Shown: positions 46,834 to 55,676, numbered from the stretch's first letter. The stretch: 64,000 nt of DNA from an uncultured Butyricicoccus sp. (GCA_904420185.1 CAJFUJ010000026.1:40318-104317); one strand, 5' to 3'. The notes: a model not told the origin generated them from the letters alone. Made by a program: numbers and translations.

Positions 46834-47144
46834 TCAAGCACAGCCAATACATAGGCGGTGGCAAAGGAGAGTGTGGCGACGAGGTAGCAAATCGAACAGA
46901 TCAACTCGCCGCGCTCCTTGATGCTGCGGTATTTGGACAGATAGTATGCCGCCCAATAGCCGCAGTAGACGGTGAATAGTTCATAGCTGTGCCGCCCCTG
47001 GATCAGGTCAAAGATGATCAACAGGACACACAGCAGGGTGAACAGAAAAGCGCTGCTTTCGAAGGCTTTCCGCCGGATGTACTGCTGTCCCTCGTCGGGG
47101 CGGATGTTCTTTTGCGCACGGGCCAGGATCTCCTTTTTGTCCAT
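46830..47144 (-). CDS. small membrane protein (DUF6442-like) paired with XRE regulator
   Basis: MDKKEILARAQKNIRPDEGQQYIRRKAFESSAFLFTLLCVLLIIFDLI; 4-bp overlap with the downstream XRE gene. Confidence 0.75.
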   Translation of the reverse strand: MDKKEILARAQKNIRPDEGQQYIRRKAFESSAFLFTLLCVLLIIFDLIQGRHSYELFTVYCGYWAAYYLSKYRSIKERGELICSICYLVATLSFATAYVLAVLE

Positions 47145-47173
47145 GCAATGCGCCTCCTTTCGGTGATGCCTTT

Positions 47174-47202
47174 AGTATAAGACAGGGGGCAAACCATGTC
47201 AA
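47174..47202 (-). promoter_or_regulatory. sigma-70 promoter of the second membrane-protein/XRE module
   Basis: Minus-strand TTGACA (47202-47197), 17-bp spacer, TATACT (47179-47174). Confidence 0.7.
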
Positions 47203-47280
47203 GTAAACTTGTCAAAATATCTTGTAAACTTGGCGGAGGAGGGAGAAAAAATCCCGCAACGCCGGTTGCGGGAAGAGAAG

Positions 47281-48678
47281 TTATTTTTTCTTGCCAGTAA
47301 GCGAAAGATCGTTGTCTTGCAGCACATCGCTGCCCTTGGCCGCCCGGGCCACCAGGCCGGAGAGCGCGATCAGCGCGACTAGGTTGGGGAAGACCATCAA
47401 AGCGTTGAACAAGTCGGACAGTTTCCAGACCAGATCGACCTGGAGGGTGGAGCCGATGACGATGCAAACTACCACAATTGCGGCATAGACCTTGGTCGCT
47501 TTGTGACCAAACAATGCTTTGACGTTGGTTTCTCCGAAAAAGTACCAGCCGATGATGGTCGAAAAGGCGAAAAACAGCATACAAATGGCGACAAAAATAT
47601 TGCCAAACGAACCGAAGGACACGTTGAACGCCGCTTGGGCCAGTTCGGTGCCTTGTAGGCCGCCAGGTACACCAGATTGCAGCTGGCCCGATGTCAGAAT
47701 GACCAGTGCGGTCAGCGTCAGCACGATAAAGGTGTCGAGGAATACGCTGACGATGGCAATTTCCCCTTGGTCTTGGGGCTTGTCTACCTTGGCCAGCGCA
47801 TGGGCGTGCGGTGTGGAACCCATGCCAGCCTCATTGGAAAACAGACCGCGCGCAACACCGTACCGCATGGCTTCGCGCACCGAAATACCGACCGCACCGC
47901 CCAAAATGGCCTGCGGATTGAAGGCTGCAACAAAGATCGAACGAAGGGCGGGCAGGATGGCTGCATGGTTGATGATGAGCACAATGAGGCAACCTGCAAT
48001 GTAGAACACCGCCATTACGGGTACGAGCTTTTCGGTCACCGACGCAATACGGCCTACGCCGCCCAAAAAGATAAAGGCCGCGATTACTGCACAGACGATG
48101 CCGACCGCCAGCGCTGGGGTGCCAAAGGCGGTCTGAAATGCGGCGCTGATCGAGTTTGCTTGTACCATATTGCCGCTAAAGCCCAGCGCAAAGATGATGG
48201 CAAGGGAGAAGAAGCCTGCTAGGAATTTGCCGAACTTTCCAGTAAAGCGTGCCCGGATATAGTAAATCGGGCCACCGGTCACATGGCCAGCCGAATCGAC
48301 GGTTTTAAATTTTTGTGCGAGCACGGCTTCCCCGTAAATGGTACTCATGCCGAAAAAGGCGGACACCCACATCCAAAAAATCGCGCCTGGGCCACCAGAA
48401 TAGAGGGCGGTCGCCGCGCCTGCGATGTTGCCTGTGCCGACCTGGGCGGCAATCGCAGTGGTGAGCGCCTGAAAGGAGCTCATTCCTTCTTTGCCGGCCT
48501 TCTCGCCGTTGAGGGAGAAGCCGCCAAACAAGCGCTTGACGCCGGTGCCGAATTTGCGCAATTGCACAAAGCGTGTGCGGATGGTAAAGAGGATGCCTAC
48601 GCCGACCAGCAAATACAGCAGTAGATTGTTCCACACAAAGTCGCTGACTTGGCTGATCGTTTGTGTCAAATGATCCAT
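47281..48678 (-). CDS. alanine/glycine:cation symporter (AGCS) family protein
   Basis: LTTAIAAQVGTGNIAGAATALYSGGPGAIFWMWVSAFFGMSTIYGEAVLAQKF is typical AGCS; preceded by a glycine riboswitch. Confidence 0.93.
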   Translation of the reverse strand: MDHLTQTISQVSDFVWNNLLLYLLVGVGILFTIRTRFVQLRKFGTGVKRLFGGFSLNGEKAGKEGMSSFQALTTAIAAQVGTGNIAGAATALYSGGPGAIFWMWVSAFFGMSTIYGEAVLAQKFKTVDSAGHVTGGPIYYIRARFTGKFGKFLAGFFSLAIIFALGFSGNMVQANSISAAFQTAFGTPALAVGIVCAVIAAFIFLGGVGRIASVTEKLVPVMAVFYIAGCLIVLIINHAAILPALRSIFVAAFNPQAILGGAVGISVREAMRYGVARGLFSNEAGMGSTPHAHALAKVDKPQDQGEIAIVSVFLDTFIVLTLTALVILTSGQLQSGVPGGLQGTELAQAAFNVSFGSFGNIFVAICMLFFAFSTIIGWYFFGETNVKALFGHKATKVYAAIVVVCIVIGSTLQVDLVWKLSDLFNALMVFPNLVALIALSGLVARAAKGSDVLQDNDLSLTGKKK

Positions 48679-48712
48679 GGTTTTCTGTTCCTTTCCACTT
48701 GCCGCAAACAAA

Positions 48713-48745
48713 GAAAAAGGCCAAACCATGAAGAGCATGATTTGG
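48713..48745 (-). terminator. intrinsic terminator between glycine riboswitch and AGCS gene
   Basis: Minus strand CCAAATCATG-CTCTT-CATGGTTTGG-CCTTTTTCTT. Confidence 0.7.
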
Positions 48746-48789
48746 TCTGGAATGTGTCGAAAACACAGCGGCACACAAGGAGATGCCTG

Positions 48790-48960
48790 CTTTCGATACT
48801 CTGTCCTTTTGCCTGAGAGATTCACGCTTGCGCGCTTGCACCTTCGGCACCCATTCCGGGATTCTCCAGAGCCCCATCCGTCCATAGTCGCTACCCGGAT
48901 TGGGCGCCTGAGAGTGTTACTCCTTCGGCGGACGCGATGCGTCCCTTTCCTACGAACTTC
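48790..48960 (-). ncRNA. tandem glycine riboswitch
   Basis: Minus strand reads ...CGCCGAAGGAGTAACACTCTCAGGCGCC... then ...GGGTGCCGAAGGTGCAAGCG...CTCTCAGGCAAAAGGACAGAG, i.e. two glycine-aptamer cores in series. Confidence 0.9.
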
Positions 48961-49174
48961 GTTTGACGGTCTTTTTTTGTACATCAGTTACGATAACACA
49001 GGCCGGCGCCGCTGTCAAGGAAAATGAACGAGATAGCACAGGGGGAGGAGGATGTAAATTTTTTTTGAAAAGCGGGCAGCCGTCAGGAAAGGAGGAGAAA
49101 ATATGGTATAATAGGCCGCGAAGAAATAAATATTGGCGGCCTTGCCGCCTACAACATGGAGAGGTGTGATTTGT

Positions 49175-49702
49175 ATGAAAAAACAAATGACAGCCGCTTT
49201 GCTCAGCTTGGGCCTATTGGCCGGTTGCGCTCCGGCGCCGGACCCTGTAGAAAGCGCCCCATCTGCGAGCACGTCAGCAGCCGCATCAGCGAGCAGTAGC
49301 ACGCAGGTTACATATGAGGAAGTTACGCTATATGTGCCGAACGAGACAGCTGATGGGCTGATCGAAAAGACCGTTCAGGTAGAGCAGACCGGTGCGCCCG
49401 CAGAAGAGCTCGTGCAAGCTTTGGTGGGGGAAGGGGCGTTGCCCAAGGGAACTGCGGTGGGGCATTGGTCCTCCAGCAGCGATACGCCGCCAGCGGTGAC
49501 GGTGGACCTCAATGCAGCCTTTGCGGAGGGCATCCTGAACCAGGGGACAGCGGGCGAAACCATGATTCTGGCCTCGCTGGTGAACACGTTGTGGGCCTAC
49601 TATACACCGTCTGAGCTGACCGTGACCGCGGATGGCAACCCGATTGAAACCGGACACAATGTGTACGATATGCCATTTACAGCGCCGATGACCGTCCAAT
49701 AA
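49175..49702 (+). CDS. GerMN-domain lipoprotein
   Basis: Lipobox LLAGCAP; VTLYVPNETADGLIEKTVQVEQTGAPAEELVQALVGEGALPKGT resembles GerMN. Confidence 0.8.
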   Translation: MKKQMTAALLSLGLLAGCAPAPDPVESAPSASTSAAASASSSTQVTYEEVTLYVPNETADGLIEKTVQVEQTGAPAEELVQALVGEGALPKGTAVGHWSSSSDTPPAVTVDLNAAFAEGILNQGTAGETMILASLVNTLWAYYTPSELTVTADGNPIETGHNVYDMPFTAPMTVQ

Positions 49703-49710
49703 TGACTTTG

Positions 49711-49748
49711 TTTGCGCATCCACGCCAAGGGATGCGCAAATTTTTTTG
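49711..49748 (+). terminator. intrinsic terminator
   Basis: TTTGCGCATCC ... GGATGCGCAAATTTTTTTG. Confidence 0.8.
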
Positions 49749-49834
49749 AAGAAAGAAAAAATATTTCGACGAATGTGGGAACCTTTTTGAACCCTTGCCG
49801 TCTATATGGACAGGATCGAAAAGGAGAGATACGA

Positions 49835-50647
49835 GTGAAACGAAAAATGATCGGTACAATGGCGGCGTTTTTGTTGATCGCCGGTTTGGCAGGATGCGGT
49901 AAACAGGACAATGGAAGCGTATCGGTGATCGATGTGCCAGTGATCGGCGCATCATCTAGCCAGGCAGCAGGTTCTTCTGAAGCGGACGCTTCTACAAGTG
50001 GCGTTTTGCCGGAAACGGGTGCTGCTGACAGCGCGCAAGGCGCGGCAGGTTCGGCAGGCCAGACGCCCCCTGCCGGGACGGAACAAAATGTGCCGGCGCA
50101 GGCCCCGTCTACGACCACACCGCAGACGTCTCCCCCCCAGCAGACGCAGAATACAGGTAAGCAACCTTCCTCTACAGGTGGCGGCCATGTGGAAGCTCCT
50201 TCTGCGCCGCCCCAGCAGCCGCAGGTCCCTCAACAGACCCCGCCAGCCAGTCAGAGCAAGCAACCGGCCATCAGTGAGGTAGCCACGGCTGTGGAGCAGG
50301 CGATGGGGTTACAGACCGAAATGATGCAGTTTACAAGCGAGGATTTGTCATCCCTGTATGGGCTGAGCAGCGCGGCGGTAGAAGGCTTCGTGGGTAAGAT
50401 GCCGATGATGAATGTGCAAGCGACCGAGTATTTGGTCGTAAAAGCCGCGCCCGGCCAGGTGGACACCGTCAAAGCCGGGATGCAAAAGCGGCAGGCCGAC
50501 TTGGATACAACCTGGAAACAGTATTTACCCGAGCAGTATGCGTTGGTGCAAAATTATAAGCTGGTGGCCAATGGTGAGTATGTTTTGTTCGCCGTGGGCG
50601 AGAACGCGCAGGCGGCTGTCAACGCATTTAACAATTTGACCAAATGA
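49835..50647 (+). CDS. DUF4358-like lipoprotein
   Basis: GTG start, lipobox LAGCGK, long Pro/Gln/Ser linker, C-terminal domain AVEGFVGKMPMMNVQATEYLVVKAAPGQVDTVKAGMQKRQADLDTTWKQYLPEQYALVQN. Confidence 0.75.
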   Translation: MKRKMIGTMAAFLLIAGLAGCGKQDNGSVSVIDVPVIGASSSQAAGSSEADASTSGVLPETGAADSAQGAAGSAGQTPPAGTEQNVPAQAPSTTTPQTSPPQQTQNTGKQPSSTGGGHVEAPSAPPQQPQVPQQTPPASQSKQPAISEVATAVEQAMGLQTEMMQFTSEDLSSLYGLSSAAVEGFVGKMPMMNVQATEYLVVKAAPGQVDTVKAGMQKRQADLDTTWKQYLPEQYALVQNYKLVANGEYVLFAVGENAQAAVNAFNNLTK

Positions 50648-50670
50648 TTTGCGGCAATCCGAAACCGGAC

Positions 50671-50697
50671 AAAAGGGCGGCGCCATCCGCCCTTTTT
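50671..50697 (+). terminator. intrinsic terminator
   Basis: AAAAGGGCGG-CGCCAT-CCGCCCTTTTT. Confidence 0.75.
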
Positions 50698-50720
50698 CCA
50701 TGCTTTAAAGGGGGAATCCG

Positions 50721-52085
50721 ATGGTTTTTAGCAGCATGACCTTTCTGTTCGCCTACTTGCCGGTGACCTTGGTGTTGTATTATCTATGTCCGCTGTGGCT
50801 GCGTAATCCGATGCTGTTGGTGGCCAACCTGATTTTTTACGGCTGGGGTGAGCCTAAGTATATTGTGATTATGTTTGCGTCGATTCTGATCGATTATGTG
50901 CATGGTGCGCTGATTGACAAATACCGCGCAAACGACAAATTGGCGCGCAGGTTTGTGGCCTCATCGGTGGTGTTCAACCTGGCGCTGTTGTTCTTCTTTA
51001 AATATTGGGACTTTTTTGCCAGGCAGTTTGGCTTGCCGGTGTTGGGGATTCCGCTGCCGCTGGGGATTTCGTTTTACACCTTTCAGACGATGTCCTACTC
51101 CATCGATGTTTATCGCGGCGAGGCTGAGCGGCAAAACAGTCTATTGAAATTCGGAGTATTTGTCACCCTGTTTCCCCAGCTGATCGCCGGGCCAATTGTC
51201 CGGTATAAAGAGATCGCCCACGAGCTGACCGAAGGGGTGCGTCCGCGTATAAGCGACATCAGCGCAGGCGCACAGTTGTTTACGGTTGGACTTTGTAAGA
51301 AAGTGTTGTTGGCCAACAATATTGGGAAACTGTGGGAAACATTGCAGGCGAGTGAGGGATTGACGGCTGGTGGCGCTTGGTTGGGCGCAGTCGCATTTGC
51401 CTTTCAGATCTATTTCGATTTTTCCGGGTATTCGGATATGGCCTGTGGGCTGGGGCGAATGTTGGGGTTCCACTTCCCGAAGAATTTCAATTATCCGTAC
51501 ATTGCGTGCTCGGTTACCGACTTCTGGCGGCGCTGGCATATGACGTTGGGCAGCTGGTTCCGGGAGTATGTGTACATTCCACTCGGCGGCAACCGGGTTC
51601 CGGCTTTGCGGCAGTATTGTAACATTTTCATTGTCTGGGCGCTAACCGGGTTTTGGCACGGTGCAGATTGGAATTTTTTGGCGTGGGGGTTGTATTTTGG
51701 CGTAGTCCTAGTGTTGGAGAAAAAGGTGCTGGGGCGCTGGCTGCGCCAGATGCCTCGGGCTGTACAACATCTCTACACCCTGGTGCTGATTGTGGTTTCC
51801 ATGGCGATCTTTGCGACGCCAGGGGAATTTTGGGTGTATTTGTCCAAGATGTTTGGCGCTGCGCCGCTGTGGAGTGAGACAACCGGGTATTATTTGTGCA
51901 GCTACCTGCCGACGCTGGTGATTTTGGCGTTAGCGGCCACGCCGCTGCCCCGAAAGCTTTTTGGCAGACTGCCGGACAGCATGCGTAGTGTTTGTACAAG
52001 CGTGCTTTTGGTGCTTGGGCTGGCGGCATCCACTGCTTTTCTAGTGTCGGATAGTTACAATCCGTTTTTGTATTTCCGGTTTTAA
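50721..52085 (+). CDS. MBOAT-family O-acyltransferase (AlgI-like)
   Basis: FFKYWDFFARQF, PLGISFYTFQTMSYSIDVYRG, DFWRRWHMTLGSWFREYVYIPLGGNR, GFWHGADWNFLAWG. Confidence 0.93.
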   Translation: MVFSSMTFLFAYLPVTLVLYYLCPLWLRNPMLLVANLIFYGWGEPKYIVIMFASILIDYVHGALIDKYRANDKLARRFVASSVVFNLALLFFFKYWDFFARQFGLPVLGIPLPLGISFYTFQTMSYSIDVYRGEAERQNSLLKFGVFVTLFPQLIAGPIVRYKEIAHELTEGVRPRISDISAGAQLFTVGLCKKVLLANNIGKLWETLQASEGLTAGGAWLGAVAFAFQIYFDFSGYSDMACGLGRMLGFHFPKNFNYPYIACSVTDFWRRWHMTLGSWFREYVYIPLGGNRVPALRQYCNIFIVWALTGFWHGADWNFLAWGLYFGVVLVLEKKVLGRWLRQMPRAVQHLYTLVLIVVSMAIFATPGEFWVYLSKMFGAAPLWSETTGYYLCSYLPTLVILALAATPLPRKLFGRLPDSMRSVCTSVLLVLGLAASTAFLVSDSYNPFLYFRF

Positions 52086-52097
52086 GGGGGCAATCCA

Positions 52098-53210
52098 ATG
52101 AAAAAGATTTCGGACAAGGTCAATGTGCTGCTGTTTGGCGGTTTTATTGGGGTGTTTGGCCTATGTGCGCTGTTGCTTCCCGACAAGGCATTTTCTGAGA
52201 TGGAAAACCGCGCTTTGCAGCAAACACCGCAGTTTTCGGTAACCGGCTTGTTTGACGGCAGCTTTGCCGACGAAACCGAGACCCATTTGGCCGACCAGTT
52301 CATCTTACGCGATGAGAGCGTGGCGGCCAAGACGGCCCTAGAGGCGCTGGCCGGACGGCGGGAGTTCAACGGAGTCTATTTGGCCGAGGGCCGCTTGTTG
52401 GAGCGCATGGACCCGCCCGATGAGGAGCGGCTGGCCGCGAACATTGCCGCTGTGCGCAGCATGGGGCAGGTGCTGGACCAGCCGGTCTGGCTGGCGCTCG
52501 CGCCCACCGCTGCTGATGTGTACAAGGATATGCTGCCCAAAGGCGCGCCGACAGCCGACCAGCAGGCGTTGCTGTCGCGCATCTACGCGCAATGTGGGGT
52601 GGACACCATCGACCTGGCCGGTCCGCTCCGCGCCCAGCGGGAGGGCTATATCTTTTACCGCACCGACCACCACTGGACCAGCCTGGGGGCGTACTATGGT
52701 GCGCAGGCGCTGCTGGATGCTATGGGGCAGGAGATTGCGCCTTTGGATCGCTTTCACCCCGAGCGGGTGACCGAGGACTTCAATGGGACGCTGTTTTCCT
52801 CGTCCGGGGTGCGGTCGGTCCAGCCCGATGCCATTGATGTCTATGTGCAGCCAGGCAACGAGCAGGTTGTGTCCTGGCGCACAGGGTCGCCGGAAGTTGG
52901 ACGTCTATATGATGAATCGTTTTTGCAGACCAAGGACAAATATTCGTTCTTTTTGGGGGGCAATCAGCCGTTGGCAGTCATCCGTACGGGCAATCCGGGC
53001 GGCAAGCTGCTGATCTTGCGGGACTCCTATGCTGACAGCTTGGCGCCCTTTTTGCTTGACCATTTTGCAGAGATTCACTTGTTCGATGCGCGGTATTTTA
53101 AACAGTCGGTTTCCAGTTATGTGGAGCAAAATCAGATCGACCAGGTGGTGTTGCTGTTTTCACTCAAGAATTTTTTGACAGACAGCGATTTGCAGCTGGT
53201 CTGCCGGTGA
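52098..53210 (+). CDS. DHHW-family (AlgX/AlgJ-like) protein
   Basis: FYRTDHHWTSLGAYYGAQ and LLILRDSYADSLAPFLLDHF; adjacent to MBOAT. Confidence 0.88.
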   Translation: MKKISDKVNVLLFGGFIGVFGLCALLLPDKAFSEMENRALQQTPQFSVTGLFDGSFADETETHLADQFILRDESVAAKTALEALAGRREFNGVYLAEGRLLERMDPPDEERLAANIAAVRSMGQVLDQPVWLALAPTAADVYKDMLPKGAPTADQQALLSRIYAQCGVDTIDLAGPLRAQREGYIFYRTDHHWTSLGAYYGAQALLDAMGQEIAPLDRFHPERVTEDFNGTLFSSSGVRSVQPDAIDVYVQPGNEQVVSWRTGSPEVGRLYDESFLQTKDKYSFFLGGNQPLAVIRTGNPGGKLLILRDSYADSLAPFLLDHFAEIHLFDARYFKQSVSSYVEQNQIDQVVLLFSLKNFLTDSDLQLVCR

Positions 53211-53305
53211 CCGTCAGGGGGATCGACCCCCTGGCGGTCACCGGGGCGCCGCCCCGGACCCTGCTGGGGCGCTGCCCCAGGCCCCGCCCGCTTTTTGAAA
53301 AAAGC
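53204..53305. repeat. multi-hairpin palindromic intergenic element
   Basis: Serial inverted repeats: CCGGTGACCGTCAGGGGG (53204-53221)/CCCCCTGGCGGTCACCGG (53227-53244); CCGGGGC-GCC-GCCCCGG (53241-53257); CTGGGGC-GCT-GCCCCAG (53264-53280); GCTTTTTGAAAAAAGC. Confidence 0.75.
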
Positions 53306-53505
53306 GGTGCAAAAACTTCCCTGCGTTCAGATGCCTTCCGCATCCGGACGCTTTTTTTGTGCAAGCGGCTGAAAAAAGCGAAGCGCAGCTATGAGAATTG
53401 ACAGTTTTCCTGTTAAGAACAAATAAGCATAGTTTCGAGAAACAGTTCATGGTATAATAAAACATAACAGGATGATCTCGATACACCCCGGAAAAGGAGG
53501 CACAA

Positions 53506-55227
53506 ATGCGATATCTCGAAGCGATGCAGCTTCTCTCACAGGTAGGCTTTGGCGCGGTTTTGGTTTCAGAGGACCGGCAGGTTCTAGAGGCCAACGAGGC
53601 AGCAACTGCGCTCTTACACGACAGAGGTGAGCTCAAAGGCCGCAGCTTTGCCGAGCTTCTACCCGAAGCCGGGGAACAAAGCCCCTATCTGAATACGGCG
53701 TTTTACGAATATTTGGCCCTCCAGCCTACGCCGGCGGATATCCAGACGCCGGCGGGCACCCAGCTCATCTGTTTTCGTGACGCCACCGGTGAGGTATCCC
53801 AGCACATGTTGCGGACCATTGTCAATCTGATCCGGGAGCCGATTTTACTTTGCGACGAGAAAAAACGGATCATGTTGGCCAACGATGCGCTGATGCGGAT
53901 GGAATCGCTGATGCCTGAAGATGTGATCGGGAAGGATATCAATGAGGCATACACCTGTATTGATGGAAACGAGTTGACTGTGCCAGAAATTGTGCGCGAA
54001 AAAAAACCCATTGTGGACCGGCGGCAAGTATATACAACCTTACAGGGTAAGCGGTTGAATATTATGTGCAATAGTTATCCGATTTTTGCTGGTGGCACAA
54101 TTTTGGGCGTATTCTGCATGACGGCCGATACTTCGCGTATCGAGGCGCTGAGCAAGCAAATCATCGATTTGCAGGAAGGGTTGTTGGAAAAGCATCCGGC
54201 GGCCAAAAAGCCCCAGAAAAACGGTTTGTCAGCCAAATATAAATTTGCGGATATTATTTGCCAAAGTGCGGCCATGAAGGATATGATTGCACAGTGTGAG
54301 CAGGTGGCCAAATCCGATTCTTCGGTGATGCTGTATGGCGAGACTGGCACGGGGAAAGAGCTGGTCGCACAGAGTATCCACAACGCCTCCGGACGGGCCG
54401 ATGGGCCGTTTCTGGCCATCAACTGCGCGGCAATCCCGGAGAATTTGCTGGAATCGCTGTTGTTTGGTACAGAAAAGGGCGCCTATACGGGTGCCGAGCG
54501 GCGGCCTGGCCTTTTTGAACAGGCCAACGGTGGTACGCTATTGCTCGACGAGCTCAACTCGATGAGTATGGGGTTGCAGGCAAAGCTGCTGCGCGTGTTG
54601 CAGGACGGTGTCGTGCGGCGGGTAGGCGGTACCGAAGAAAAGTTTGTTGATGTGCGGGTGCTGTCCAATGTCAATGTGCCGCCTTATCAGGCGATCGAGC
54701 AAAAGCTACTGCGGCAGGATGTGTTTTACCGCTTGGGGGTGGTGAATATCAATATTCCGGCGCTGCGGCGGCGAAAAGAGGATATTCCGATTTTGACCCG
54801 GTATTTTTTCCGGCAGATGAATAAAAAGCTGCGCAAGAGCGTTGAGGACGTGGACGAGGAAGTACTGACCTTGTTTTATGCCTATGATTGGCCGGGCAAT
54901 GTGCGGGAATTGCAGCACTGCATCGAGCACGCGGTCAATGTGTTGCCTGATGAGGAGACGGTTTTGCGCAAGGAATATTTGCCCGAACACATCCGGCGTG
55001 TGGACGGTTGGGTACAGCCGGTTGTAGCCGAAACTGGCGGCATGTTGGAATCGGTGTTGGCCGACGTGGAGCGCGGGCTGCTTACCAGTGCCTTGCAAAA
55101 AAATCACGGCAATATCTCCCGTGCTGCCCGGCAGCTGGGGATTAGCCGGCAGAATTTACAACATCGGATGAAGCGCAGCGGCTTGGATTGGCAAACCATT
55201 TTAGAAAATCAGCGCGCCGCCGAGTAA
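53506..55227 (+). CDS. sigma-54-dependent PAS/AAA+/Fis-type enhancer-binding protein
   Basis: PAS-like N-terminal segments, Walker A GETGTGKELVAQSIH, GAYTGA loop, DELNSM Walker B region, C-terminal Fis-type HTH NISRAARQLGISRQNLQHRM. Confidence 0.94.
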   Translation: MRYLEAMQLLSQVGFGAVLVSEDRQVLEANEAATALLHDRGELKGRSFAELLPEAGEQSPYLNTAFYEYLALQPTPADIQTPAGTQLICFRDATGEVSQHMLRTIVNLIREPILLCDEKKRIMLANDALMRMESLMPEDVIGKDINEAYTCIDGNELTVPEIVREKKPIVDRRQVYTTLQGKRLNIMCNSYPIFAGGTILGVFCMTADTSRIEALSKQIIDLQEGLLEKHPAAKKPQKNGLSAKYKFADIICQSAAMKDMIAQCEQVAKSDSSVMLYGETGTGKELVAQSIHNASGRADGPFLAINCAAIPENLLESLLFGTEKGAYTGAERRPGLFEQANGGTLLLDELNSMSMGLQAKLLRVLQDGVVRRVGGTEEKFVDVRVLSNVNVPPYQAIEQKLLRQDVFYRLGVVNINIPALRRRKEDIPILTRYFFRQMNKKLRKSVEDVDEEVLTLFYAYDWPGNVRELQHCIEHAVNVLPDEETVLRKEYLPEHIRRVDGWVQPVVAETGGMLESVLADVERGLLTSALQKNHGNISRAARQLGISRQNLQHRMKRSGLDWQTILENQRAAE

Positions 55228-55239
55228 AAAGCAAAAACG

Positions 55240-55281
55240 ATCCCCCCTGATGCAGATGGAAAGGACTGCATCAGGGGGGAT
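55240..55281. terminator. perfect 16-bp inverted repeat, terminator-like
   Basis: ATCCCCCCTGATGCAG (55240-55255) and CTGCATCAGGGGGGAT (55266-55281), 10-nt loop; better T run on the minus strand. Confidence 0.55.
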
Positions 55282-55307
55282 TTGCATTTGCTTCCATAGA
55301 GAGGGGC

Positions 55308-55499
55308 GCAAATATCCTTGCTTTGCAAAGATATTTGCATGGAAATTGACTTGAGGAAAAGAAAAGGCGCATCGGAAAAAGCGGCAAATTTGTTTCTGAA
55401 ATTGGGCATATGCGCCGAAAACCGAGGACAATTTTGTGCAAAACTGATATGCAAGGATATTTGCGTAAAATAGAGACGAATATAAGCAAAAATATTTGC
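55308..55499. promoter_or_regulatory. four-copy candidate enhancer (UAS) motif GCAARGATATTTGC
   Basis: GCAAATATCCTTGC (55308-55321, reverse orientation), GCAAAGATATTTGC (55325-55338), GCAAGGATATTTGC (55451-55464), GCAAAAATATTTGC (55486-55499). Confidence 0.65.
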
Positions 55500-55660
55500 G
55501 CTTTTTCGGTGTAAAGATTTTAGGAAATTGTCCATAGAAATAAATGGACAGCGCGGCCTATACATTTTGCACAAAAACAAGGAGGGAAAAATCCGGGATA
55601 TTTCCGCTAAAAATTGTGCAAAGTGCTGAAACGGGAAAAAGTCCGCGCAAAAGGGCTGGT

Positions 55661-55676
55661 TGGCATGACGATTGCA
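55661..55676 (+). promoter_or_regulatory. sigma-54 (-24/-12) promoter
   Basis: TGGCATGACGATTGCA matches TGGCAYRNNNNTTGCW; lies upstream of the TIM-barrel gene and downstream of the repeated motif. Confidence 0.8.

Noticed and set aside
55308-55499. CRISPR-like array
   Set aside because: The 14-bp repeats are too short and irregularly spaced (17, 126 and 35 bp) and occur in both orientations; they fit transcription-factor sites better. No cas genes are nearby.
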